Of a DNA stretch of 27,940 nucleotides, positions 1-8,511 are shown piece after piece. The stretch is from contig CM055092.1 of the NCBI GenBank assembly GCA_029204225.1, forward strand, positions 24,875,207 through 24,903,146. Direction: 5' to 3'. Source of the DNA: Diphasiastrum complanatum (taxonomy: Eukaryota > Streptophyta > Lycopodiopsida > Lycopodiales > Lycopodiaceae). A model generated the notes under the pieces. It was not told the DNA's origin and searched no databases. It saw only the letters and a list, made by a program, of their open reading frames with translations. Numbering within the stretch: position 1 is the stretch's first letter; the number at the start of each line of letters is the position of its first letter. The translations under genes and the position numbers were made by a program.

Positions 1-10
1 CGGCGCAACA
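1..10 (+). repeat. 3' tip of the 5' LTR
   Basis: The ten bases CGGCGCAACA are identical to the end of the 3' LTR at 5189-5198 and finish in the canonical CA, two bases before the primer-binding site. Everything upstream of this tip is outside the window, so LTR-LTR divergence (insertion age) cannot be measured here. Confidence 0.85.
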
Positions 11-12
11 TG

Positions 13-25
13 TGGTATCAGAGCC
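13..25 (+). promoter_or_regulatory. primer-binding site for initiator Met-tRNA
   Basis: TGGTATCAGAGCC is complementary to the 3' end of plant initiator methionine tRNA (including CCA). This is the usual minus-strand primer of plant Ty3/gypsy and Ty1/copia elements. It lies two bases after the LTR tip, the expected spacing. Confidence 0.93.
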
Positions 26-95
26 GACTAGCCGGTCAGCTACGCAAGTCTCACAGGGATGGCCACGTTTTTGGTATTTGTCAGGACAACCGTTG

Positions 96-490
96 CGCAA
101 GGTGCTGCCCACAGTGTAAGCACGGGTGCGTCCACGGTCGGGGTGGTCGGCAGAACGGGGGACTTGATGAGTCAAAGTGCTGCCCTCGAGGTGTAAGCAC
201 GGTCAGTTCTCGCGGTTCGGGCCTGGCGCTGTCTGCACGTAGGACGGATGAGGCAAAGTGCTGCCTAAGTAGGTGAAAGCACGGTCTGTACTTGTGGGGT
301 GCGGGGCGACATATTCGAACTGTACGGGTTAACCATTGATACAGAGATGCTGCTCGAATTCGGGTGTAAAGCACGGGTGGTTAGCTGCCGGTGCGGGATA
401 GCTGCCGATCGTTTAGCTATAAGGGCTATCGACCAAAAAGTGGTGGGGCGTGACTGAGGCAATGTGCTGCTTAATGGTGAAAGCACGGAT
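96..490 (+). repeat. five-copy hairpin repeat in the retrotransposon leader
   Basis: A motif of the form GTGCTGCC - short loop - GTGWAAGCACGG recurs five times. The complementary pentamers GTGCT and AGCAC sit at 102-106/119-123, 177-181/196-200, 258-262/278-282, 347-351/370-374 (here ATGCT) and 464-468/482-486. The start-to-start spacing grows from 75 to 117 bases. Each copy can fold into a small stem-loop in the RNA. The array occupies the leader where packaging or dimerisation signals, or gag, would be expected. Its function is not known to me. Confidence 0.7.
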
Positions 491-724
491 GGTTGGATGG
501 ATGTTTCCCCGTGGGCTAATTCTGTGATAGATTTGTGTGGGCGCGGCTAGGCAAAGATCCTACGTCCGGTCTCAAGGGGAATGTGACTTGAGAGGGATCC
601 TCTGTTTAGCTTTGGTTGGTATGTTCGTTTGTGGTGTGCTTGCCTGGACCTGAATTATCCCTGACTACTTCATTTGATCCAGGTGATTTGATCTAGTTGG
701 GAGTTGTGAGAGGAGCTTACATTT
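491..724 (+). other. leader without recognisable gag
   Basis: From the last hairpin to the protease ORF there is no reading frame resembling a capsid or CCHC nucleocapsid. In autonomous chromoviruses gag normally fills a kilobase or so between PBS and protease, so a deletion or replacement of gag is inferred. Confidence 0.55.
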
Positions 725-1144
725 ATGAGTGGACGACGCACAAGTATGGAAAGGAACTTCCATGGGGCAACCCCCAAGATTGGTTCAAGATTGTTATTCT
801 TATCAGGAAAGATCGCGGGGAGGAAGTCAGATTTCATGATCGACTCCGGAGCTTCACATAACTATATCTCAAGGAGCGTAGTGGAACAATTCAGCTTGCC
901 GACCAGGAATGTTACATCTACTCTCAAGGTAGAAACAGCGAAGGGAGCACTAGATGCAGACAAAGCGACATTGAACATCCCGGTGCAGATTGGAAGATGG
1001 AAGGCTAAACTTAGCTTTGTGATTTTAGAGATGGATGCCTTTGATGTGATTTTGGGCCTCCCTTGGTTAAATGAACACTGTATCGCAGTTTTGGGTAGGA
1101 GCTCAAACTTGGTCCTCTTGATTATAAGGGACAAATCTGCGTGA
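725..1144 (+). pseudogene. retropepsin-like aspartic protease of the chromovirus
   Basis: This 139-residue frame has the aspartic protease signature FMIDSGASHNYIS with the catalytic Asp at about residue 40. The second family landmark DVILGLPWL lies near the C-terminus, as in plant Ty3/gypsy proteases that cleave the Gag-Pol polyprotein in the virus-like particle. In the family this domain sits inside a continuous gag-pol frame. Here it opens at its own ATG because gag is gone, and it ends in a TGA at 1142-1144. The polyprotein evidently continued in the next frame: the codons just after the stop read as plausible pol linker. The domain looks complete but cannot be joined to RT without a frameshift. 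Confidence 0.85.
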
Positions 1145-1314
1145 CAAAAGCCCTGCCCGGAGGAAATGCTAAGGATACCGATATTGAACAAAATCTGGTT
1201 GCAGCATTAGTGATGAAAAGAATGGCGAAAGGGAAAAGGTCAAAGTGCTTTCTTTGCATCTGTCGAGAAGTCCCAGAAGGGAAAAGCGTGCGACAAGAAA
1301 ACTTGCCAAAATAA
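1145..1314 (+). pseudogene. interrupted PR-RT linker of pol
   Basis: Frame 1 is open from about 1138 (reading C-V-T-K-A-L-P-G-G) up to a TAA at 1312-1314, directly before the RT frame. The lysine/arginine-rich content and position fit the variable linker between protease and RT. The TAA and the frame change at the protease end are two separate breaks in what should be one reading frame. Confidence 0.55.
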
Positions 1315-2721
1315 GTGGCAGATCTGTTGGAAGAATTTAGCGATGTGTTCCCGGAGGAACTCCCAGCTAAGCTACCTCCTCGAAGACCAGTGGACCATAA
1401 AATTGAGTTGGTACCAGGAACAGAGACAACTTCACGAGCACCCTACAGAATGTCACAAGAAGAGTTGGCGGAACTGAAACGACAACTTGGTGAATTGATA
1501 GACAAAGGTTTTATTAGACCTAGCGCTTCACCTTTTGGAGCCCCAGTGTTGTTCGTGGAAAAGGCAGACAAAACTCTTCGAATGTGTGTGGATTATCGCA
1601 TGCTTAACAAGAGTACCATCAAGAACAAGTACCCCATGCCTAGAATTGATGACCTATTCGACCAACTCAAACATGCCAAATACTTTAGCCGAATAGATCT
1701 CAGATCTGGATATCATCAAATTCGAATAGCTAAAGGTGATGAGCACAAAACGGCGTTTCGAACGCGGTACGGAAGTCACGAGTTCCTAGTGATGCCATTC
1801 GGTCTAACAAACGCACCAGCCACTTTTTGCACGTTGATGAACAATATATTTCAAGACTGCCTGGATGAATTTGTCATTGTGTACATTGATGACATATTAG
1901 TATTTAGCCGGAACCTTAAAGATCACATTCAACATTTAAGGACAGTTCTCCAACGACTGAGGAGGAACTGCTTGTTCGCGAAAAGAGAGAAATGTGAGTT
2001 TGTGGTGGAGGAAGTTGACTTCCTTGGACATGTTATAGGCCACGGACGGATTCGAATGGATCCTAAGAAGATCAAGGCTATCTTGGATTGGCTAGCACCT
2101 AAAACTGTTCATGGCATCAAATCCTTTGTGGGCTTATGTAACTTTTACAGGAGATTCATTGAGGCATTTAGCAAAATTGTGGCACCACTGTTGGAGCAGA
2201 CCAAGACTCATCTGAAGATGACATGGACACCGGAATGTGAAGCAGCGTTCCAGGAACTAAAACGACGGATCACTCAAGAACCCATCCTTGCCTTACCGGA
2301 CTTTAGCAAACCTTTTGAAATACATACAGATGCGTCGAACTTTGCTATTGGGGCCGTGCTGATGCAAGACGGAAAACCTGTTGCATATTTTTCAAAGAAA
2401 TTGAGTGACGTAGAGCGACGATGGCCAACTCATGAAAAAGAAATGGTCGCAGTAGTCCAAGCAGTGGAGCATTGGAGACATTATGTGGCAGGAAAACCCT
2501 TTAAGGCGTTCACTGATAATGTATCACTCAAGTACTTCTCATCCCAAGGTATGCTCACACCAAAGCAAATGCGATGGCAAAACTTTCTCTCAAAATTCAA
2601 TATAGACATTTTACACACGGCGGGAAAGAACAATGTGGTGGCGGACGCACTAAGTAGACAAGAACACTTGATGGCAACAGTGCATCAACCTGAGGAAGAA
2701 AGTCTTGCGAGAACATCATGA
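1315..2721 (+). pseudogene. reverse transcriptase - RNase H of the chromovirus
   Basis: This 468-residue frame has no ATG at its start because it follows an in-frame TAA. It opens in the conserved pre-RT region ([10 protein letters not shown]). RT motifs appear in order: [12 protein letters not shown] with catalytic Asp at about residue 128, [10 protein letters not shown], and [10 protein letters not shown] with the YIDD box at about 190-193. RNase H follows: HTDAS with Asp at about 339, HEKEM with the catalytic Glu, TDN and VVADALSR. All catalytic residues I can place are kept. The enzyme copies element RNA into cDNA and removes the RNA strand. The frame then runs out at 2721, a few residues after RNase H, without the usual linker to integrase. 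Loss of activity is inferred from these breaks, not from damaged motifs. Confidence 0.93.
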
Positions 2722-4039
2722 CGTACTAGCCGCCGGGCATCCAGGGGTGAATCGCATGTATGAACTTCTCAAAAGAGGCTTCTATTGGCCAAGTATGTGG
2801 GCAGACGTTGAATCTTATGTACAAACATGCCCGACATGTCAACAAGTGAAGGTGGAACCGCTAGCTCCGGCTGGACTACTCCAACCATTACCGGTACCAG
2901 CATACCCATGGGATTCGGTGAGCATGGATTTTATTGTTCAACTACCACGGTGCCAAGGATTCGACTCAATTTATGTGGTGGTTGACCGCTTTTCAAAGCA
3001 AGTTCATCTAGTACCAACTAAAAGTTCAGTGACAGCTGAAGAAGTGGCAAGGTTATTTTTCAAATGTGTTTTCAAATACCACGGCCTGCCTAGAACGATT
3101 ATTTCTGACAGAGACACCAAGTTCGTCGGAAAGTTTTGGACTTGTCTATTTCGCCTCGTGGGAACCGGATTGAATTTCAGTACTGCATATCATCCTCAGA
3201 CAGATGGGCAAACGGAGCGAGTCAATCGACAGATTGAACAATATCTACGAAATTATGTCGCTTGGGACCAATCCGATTGGGTCAACTACTTGGATATTCT
3301 CGAGTTTGCACATAACAACCAAGTGAATAGATCTACTGGAAGGGCACCCTTCGAGATAAGCAATGGTCGGCTACCGATTGTTCCAAGCTCTTTTCTTACA
3401 GGCGTGCAGGAAACACCAGTACCCACTGTGGAGGAATTCATCAATGAGTGGCACACAAAGTTGACCGAGGTGAAGGCATTTTTAGAGCAGTCACAAAGGA
3501 GTATGGCAGCTGACGTAAACCCACATCGACGAGAACTGGAATTTGAGGAAGGTGATCAAGTATGGCTGAACACAAAGAACATTGCGCTACCAAAAGGTTT
3601 TTCTCATAAGTTTGCTCGACCTTATGCGGGACCATATTATGTCACCAAGAAGATCAACCCAGTGGCTTATCGATTAGCGTTGCCATCCAGCTTGGATATA
3701 CACAATGTGTTTCATATCTCATTACTCAAACGGTACAAACCAGATGAGCGATTTGATCGGCAACACGAACTCCGTCACCCACCAACGACAATTGATGATA
3801 CGAAGAGGCAGCTTGTACCAGAACAAATATTGACACATAGAGAGCGAACTGGCGTTCAACGTGAATATCTAGTGAAGTGGCTACGGGATCCACTTATTGA
3901 GGCTTCTTGGGAGTACGAAGACAAACTTAAGGAGGGAGCCCCTGAAGTACTAGCAGATTATCTGCAGAAGAACCAACGCAATAGCCGTTTTCCCAGATCG
4001 GCACACAAAGCACTACCTGGCGGCATGCCTCTTACATAA
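2705..4039 (+). pseudogene. integrase with C-terminal chromodomain
   Basis: This frame is one base forward of RT and overlaps it by 17 bases. It begins directly in the HHCC zinc-binding region: [11 protein letters not shown], then CPTC at residues 42-45. The catalytic triad is Asp75 (SMDFI), Asp135 (ISDRDTKF) and Glu171 (TDGQTERVN), with 35 residues between the last two (DD35E). A GPF/Y-like module follows (FARPYAGPYYV). A chromodomain lies at about 373-420, with EYLVKW and EASWE supplying the aromatic-cage positions. Chromodomains in this clade are thought to direct insertion to marked chromatin. The N-terminal part of integrase and the linker from RNase H are deleted. The rest reads through intact to a TAA. 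Confidence 0.92.
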
Positions 4040-4270
4040 ACATTCATGGCCATTCTGAAGTTCAAGGAACTTTCCGGTATTTTTCTTAAGTTTGCCAATA
4101 AATCACTTGCAGCTTTACACAGGTTTTACGTAAGTGAACTTTATCTACACTTTTCCTGTGCTACTGCCAATGTATTTTGTAATTCAAAGTTGGTAAGGCC
4201 GGTGAATTAAGCCCGTGCCATACGTCCTAGGTCTAGTTTGGCCCTGATGAGGACATCAGCTTTTTCAAAC
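4040..4270 (+). other. 3' untranslated region of the chromovirus
   Basis: This stretch between the integrase stop and the polypurine tract has no supported ORF. It holds an AATAAA-like site near 4097, but the element's own termination should occur in the LTR. Confidence 0.6.
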
Positions 4271-4280
4271 GAGGGGAGGA
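4271..4280 (+). promoter_or_regulatory. polypurine tract
   Basis: GAGGGGAGGA abuts the first base of the 3' LTR, the canonical position for plus-strand priming. Confidence 0.9.
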
Positions 4281-5198
4281 TGTTGTAAAGCTGACTCAGG
4301 TGCACCCAACGTGCCCTGTAAGACTCTAAGGGGTGACACTCCCTAAAGTCCCAGAGCAAGTTAGAACGTCAAGGACTGAGCCTCCGACCTGTGGTGAGCC
4401 AGTCAAGTAGTCACAAGTCATGAGCTAGCTCTAGAGCTCGAGTCATGGCCTAGTCAGGAAGCAAGTTGATTCTGCCACCGGAACGGCTCCCGGGACCCAT
4501 GTCCGGGAGCCAGACTGATTCTGCCAGGCTTGCCAGGCTTAATCAGCAAAATAAAAACTAAGTCCCAAAAAGCGTGCTTTACCATAAAGCACTATGTTTC
4601 AGAACAGAGGGGGTGCGCCGAATCACAGCAGAACTATAGGGGGAGTCCGGCAGACAGAAACTTGGGCAGCTCAACCAGCGCCAGGAATCCAGTCGCCAGG
4701 TCTCAGCTCCCTCTACCAGCACGAGCCAGGCACAATGCCCAGCACGTGTTGGTGGCCCCGAGACCGGTCAGTCTATGTATGAATGTAACCTCTTCCAAAT
4801 CTAATAAAGTTGATCCTTGGGGATGATTACCATTTCGGTTTCGCCTCCGGGACTGGTCCAAGTGGAAGGACCCTTACTACAACCTTTTTGCGTCGCTGGC
4901 TCCTAAGGGTCCCTGTCACCGACATGGGGCTTGCCGCTATGCCAATTGGTCAGTTTGGCGACCACTATGCCTTGGGTTTCATGTGTGGCTTGTCTTTGCC
5001 TTTGGTTACCTTTTGGGGACGGATTCTGAGTTGGCTTTCGGGTTGGTTGGGATTCCAGTTTTCTTAAGTCTGAATGGTTAAGCTTGTTACGATTCTGAGT
5101 TGGCTTTTACGTAAGTGCATGATGGATGAATGTTAGACTTAAGCGCGTGTTGGGGAAACCGCTCAAGTCCCAGCGCCCTTTGAGGCGCCGGCGCAACA
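4281..5198 (+). repeat. 3' LTR (918 bp, TGTTG...CAACA)
   Basis: It starts TGTTG right after the purine tract and ends CAACA, a perfect 5-bp terminal inverted repeat. Its last ten bases match the 5' LTR tip at 1-10. A 17-bp direct repeat (GATTCTGAGTTGGCTTT) occurs at 5022-5038 and 5091-5107. Short open frames inside the LTR have no family resemblance and are not called. I could not identify a confident TATA box. Confidence 0.92.
4803..4808 (+). terminator. LTR polyadenylation signal
   Basis: AATAAA in the middle of the LTR is the likely poly(A) signal near the R/U5 boundary. It is the only such hexamer that sits mid-LTR. No transcript evidence is available. Confidence 0.45.
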
Positions 5199-5203
5199 GG
5201 ACC
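5199..5203. repeat. candidate target-site duplication GGACC
   Basis: The five bases after the 3' LTR are GGACC. The unoccupied copy of this flank at 27421-27443 reads ...CCACAAGTGGACC. A 5-bp duplication of GGACC would therefore be expected before the 5' LTR, outside the window. Confidence 0.6.
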
Positions 5204-5700
5204 ACATGAGCGACATGTCTCAAACTGAGAAAATCCCACTTCCACCATGAGACTTACATACTCCATCTAGCTAGGCTGACATCCTATAAGACACTTACAA
5301 GTACGAACCTGTAAAGCTGACATAAATGAGCAGCTGAGGCTCAACCTGAGGAAATCTTACTGCCACCATAAGATTGCACCCTCACCAGATAGATAGCTAG
5401 TAGACAATGACAAGTCAATCATCATAAATGACTACTTTGTTTTACTATAGCAAATGCACAACCGCATAAAACTCCGACTCAGATCTAAACTCCCATGACA
5501 AGGCAACATGCAAGCCCACACACACTCACGCAAACCAACACGAATGATAAAGCGTCAAATACATGACCAAGGCCTGCCCATAAGTGGTATCCTGTCGTAC
5601 CACCACCTGTGCCCTTGTAGATCCACCGCTACACCACTGGTCACCAAATCACGTCCTCAACCGTGGCCTGCACCTGTACCAAGATGCTCTCAAATCCAAG
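5199..5700. repeat. 502-bp exact duplicate of 27439-27940
   Basis: Reading both segments side by side I find no mismatch over 502 bases, with a constant offset of 22240. The match stops only because the window ends. The left copy is joined to the chromovirus LTR; the right copy is joined to unrelated sequence that continues the pre-insertion site. A third, shorter and diverged copy lies at 23435-23550. The content is non-coding and has an internal degenerate duplication of about 118 bp (compare 5201-5320 with 5321-5400: ATGAGC, CTCAA, CTGAG, AAATC, CCACCAT). Confidence 0.93.
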
Positions 5701-6864
5701 CATATCCAACTGTCCAATAAGTCCTGAAAGCTGCTCCCTCGTACTGAGGTATATAGCTCAGAGTGACTTCCTCTAGGCTTGTCCCTGATCTCACCACTTG
5801 AGAATCTGCAACATGGAAATTCCAATACCTGTGCCAAGCCTAGATTATTGCAAATATAGCCAACTTCATGAATGCTATAGATAGCTTATCCACGCCCGTG
5901 ATGGTAGATGCCTCCCCATCGATGCCAATGTCCAAAATTGGCCCCTTGCTGTAATGCCAACCTGTACTCCCAAATGAGCACACCATGAAGTCCTCGCCAT
6001 CAATGTCCCCTGAAGTAGATCACTAGCAAAACACCCAATATAGTTTTTGCCCTCCGATCACACCCCATGCGATCTCCATCAGCTCTCCAACCTAGAGCTG
6101 GCTCTCAAAGCTTCACACTTTGTGCATTTGCATTTGCAGTGTTTTGATTCCATCATGAATCTCACCTGTAAGTCATGTCCATGCCAATGACTCAAGTCTA
6201 GTATGAAATATTTGTCCCCTGATGATCATCCCATGTCATCCTGTAGTGTTATCCCTACCAAGTATTTCAATGCCATCTCTGATCACAAAGATTTGGGCAT
6301 CTACCCTGTAGTTCCCACCTGTATTCCCCCAAGCTAGCTCCAAGCTGCTCCTGTGAATGGTTCCAAACCACTCCCTAAGAATACACTGAGATGTAAACTC
6401 CAAAGCCACCATCGAGCCCCTCACATGCCAATATCCGTCCAAGTGAACCTATGAGATCTTCCATGGCCCAAACCAAACGATCTACAGCATGTCATCCCTG
6501 GAATCTGCATCCTTGATGCAACATTGATATGGCAAATTGACTTGACTTACCCAAACTGGCAGTTGAACTATATCTCTCTGATGACAAACCTGATACACTG
6601 CTCCACAGCTACAATGACTTGATCATAATTGACTTACCGACTGTAAAACCACAAAATCATCACACTCACCACTCACCAAGAGCATTCAAAGTGTGATTAT
6701 TGACCCGTTCTTCATCCTCTGCATGTCCCACACATACCTCGTCCAATGCAAGTCCGCTATCTTGCCCAATGGCTTCCAATTGGCACCACCTCGCACTTCC
6801 ATCACCCGTGATTGCCAGTATGTGTGTACCTTCAAGCTAGCCAATATGTGTACCTTCAAGGACC
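5701..6864. other. unassigned low-complexity intergenic stretch
   Basis: No coding frame here resembles a known family, and short frames on both strands look random. The base composition is more GC-rich than the AT-rich blocks to the right. The heptamer ACCTGTA or close variants recurs (near 5675, 5960, 6166, 6308, 6317, and 5300 in the previous block), which suggests an old, decayed repeat. The right edge is set by the copia integrase remnant. Confidence 0.4.
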
Positions 6865-7230
6865 CCACAACAAAATGGAGTGGCTTAAAGGAAGAATAAG
6901 ACTTTAGGTGAAAGTCCTTAAGCTATGATGTTAAGTGCTAATCTTGAAAAACCATTTTGGGATCAAGCTTTGTTGTGTGCCAATTTCTTGTGCAATAGGT
7001 GGCCGAGTGCTATTTTGGATGGAAGGATACCTTTTGGGATGCTATTCAAGAGGAGGCCAAGTGTCAACTTTCTAAGAACGTTTGAATGCATATGCTATGT
7101 CAACATTATACTTGATGATAGGACCAAGGAGGATCCATCTTCAAGCAGAGGTATTTTTGTTGGATATAGTGAGGTGAGTAAAGCCTACAGGGTTTACATT
7201 CCTTCTACTAACAAGGTGATCCTCTTGATT
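6865..7230 (+). pseudogene. Ty1/copia integrase remnant
   Basis: The frame reads PQQNGVA-stop-RKNKTL, then MLSANLEKPFW, FLCNRWPSAILDG and IFVGYSEVSKAYRVY. These correspond in order to the copia integrase stretch around the third catalytic residue, the N-R-x-P-T-x-A-L-x-G block and the C-terminal F-V-G-Y-S block. The codon at 6886-6888, where the family has the catalytic Glu (NGVAER), is TAA, and a second stop lies at 6919-6921. Upstream integrase and downstream RT are absent, so this is a dead fragment. The open part from the ATG at 6925 is only a relic. Confidence 0.85.
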
Positions 7231-7345
7231 CTATTGGATCATTGATCCATGCACCTCTTAATTCTATTGGACTATATTCAAGCACACCTCGATTTCCTAT
7301 TGGACCTCACAAGGTTCCACCTCTAAATCCTATTGGACCTCTTGG
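7228..7345 (+). repeat. degenerate CTATTGGA repeat downstream of the copia fragment
   Basis: The octamer YCTATTGGA occurs four or five times in about 120 bases (near 7228, 7263, 7287 and 7331), with intervening CACCTC/ACCTCT. It may be the decayed proline-rich spacer after copia integrase or a local tandem repeat. The rest of 7346-7552 shows nothing I can assign. Confidence 0.4.
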
Positions 7346-7552
7346 AATTCATCAAAAAAAGCTTTACACTTGTCTACACTCTAATTGGCACGTGTTTAGT
7401 CTCTTGCTCTATTTTGGCTCAATAGTGGCATTACAAGAGGAAGTGCATAATTTGCCATCTATGCCAAATTTATTCCTATCAACATCCTACACCTAGATGC
7501 TTGATGTAAAAAACATAAGACTCCTATATCTAACATAGATAATCTTTCTTCA

Positions 7553-8480
7553 CAGTTCCCTGGTTTGCAGTGGGAGAAATACGATGAAGACGACTTTTTT
7601 CATATAGTTCGGTACATGACTCGGAAAAACTCTTCTTTGAGTTTTGTAGAAGTTGCAATTCTTCATGAACATTCACCTGAAAAGAAGACTAGTGGTCAAG
7701 GTAGAAAAAGGTTGGAAATTTCAAGGCACATATATGTTATTATGCAGTGGTGACAAATAATCAAAATTTCCTTCTGCCTTGTTTCGAGTAAAAATGATAA
7801 TTTGCAATGGTTCAGTGGCTTCTAAAGATGTTCTTGATTCTCATTTTCTGCAGACAACTTTTGCTTCGGAGATCCAATCAGAGTAAATCTTCAGGTCATG
7901 CGAAGCGAATCATGTTAACTAAACGTAGTGTTGATACGTGCAGTGTTGTGGATTTCATCTCAAGATTTATAGAAAGCAAGATATCATTAATAGTTGCTCA
8001 AATCTAATCATGTATGTTTATTTGAGCTAAATTTCTAGCTGTTTGTTTACAATAAGAGCAAATTGTTTCCATCTACTTAACAGTGTGCTGAAAACTCATA
8101 TGTTCTTTTAGCAACACCCAACAAAGCAGCAATAGTACAAAAAGAATGCAAACTCGCTTATAGGGACCTATTTGGAACAGTAGATGATGTTGAGAAATAT
8201 GTTCCAACGACTAAAAAAATCAAGTTCACCTTTCTACGCGAGCTTGCAAATATTCCCTTGGAGGAGTTGGAGATGGTGAGAATTTTAAAAATGCCTTCTA
8301 GCCTAAAAGTATTGATGCTTAAGACGTTAGCCACTTCAATCCATGCTCTTTAAACTGTAATCATGATTCTAGGCCATATATGTCTAGTCAACGCGCTTTA
8401 TTATTATCCAAGAAGGATTGAATACGATTGCTTTCAAATGAAAATGTTGTAGGAAAAGGAAGCTGTACTTCATGCTAGTT
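7553..8480 (+). pseudogene. AP2-family gene fragment, copy A
   Basis: This copy begins at AGTTCCCTGG, inside the intron before the linker exon, so it lacks the AP2-domain exons found in copies B and C. Exon-like blocks are: 7571 onward (after TTTGCAG, reading WEKYDEDDFFHIVRYMTRKN); 7854 onward (after TTTTCTGCAG); and 8112-8275 (164 nt, after TTCTTTTAG, ending GGAGATG before GTGAG). The last block is open and reads AYRDLFGTVDDVEKYVP and FLRELANIPLEELEM. The downstream sequence to 8480 matches the - strand of 26600-26820 near copy D. The first block resembles the inter-repeat linker of two-repeat AP2 proteins. The 164-nt block I do not recognise. It is flanked by transposon debris on both sides, so I call it a duplicated gene fragment. 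Confidence 0.6.
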
Positions 8481-8511
8481 CTTGATCATCCTTACTAAGG
8501 CATCAGAGATA
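8481..8511 (+). repeat. short lead-in shared with the palindrome
   Basis: TTGATCATCCTTACTAAGG and the following bases also occur at 18371-18401, directly before another unit. The preceding AAGCTGTACTTCATGCTAGT (from about 8459) is the reverse complement of sequence near 17890-17912 in the palindrome spacer. The same joints are therefore reused across the window. Confidence 0.6.

Larger units (their letters stand above)
1..5198 (+). mobile_element. Ty3/gypsy chromovirus LTR retrotransposon, gag-less and degenerate
   Basis: Seen: the last ten bases of a 5' LTR (1-10) equal the last ten of the 3' LTR (5189-5198). They are followed by a tRNA-iMet primer site, a leader, protease, RT/RNase H, integrase with a C-terminal chromodomain, a purine tract and a 918-bp 3' LTR. 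Domain order PR-RT-RH-IN-chromodomain is that of plant chromoviruses. Only about 700 bases separate the PBS from the protease and no capsid or zinc-knuckle coding is visible, so gag is missing. Pol is split over two frames, has a stop just before RT, and lacks the RNase H-integrase linker. The copy is probably not autonomous, although other copies could mobilise it because its LTRs, PBS and PPT look whole. The rest of the 5' LTR lies left of the window. Confidence 0.93.

Noticed and set aside
10-374. Cys-rich frame from the PBS and its antisense frame
   Set aside because: Cysteines come from the repeated TGCTGCC motif, there is no CCHC spacing, and it starts inside the PBS region. It is not a gag.
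96-490. CRISPR-like spaced repeats
   Set aside because: Repeats are degenerate, spacing varies from 75 to 117 bases, and they lie in a plant retrotransposon leader.
4530-5067. Three short frames in the 3' LTR
   Set aside because: They overlap each other in different frames within the LTR and lack any recognisable domain.
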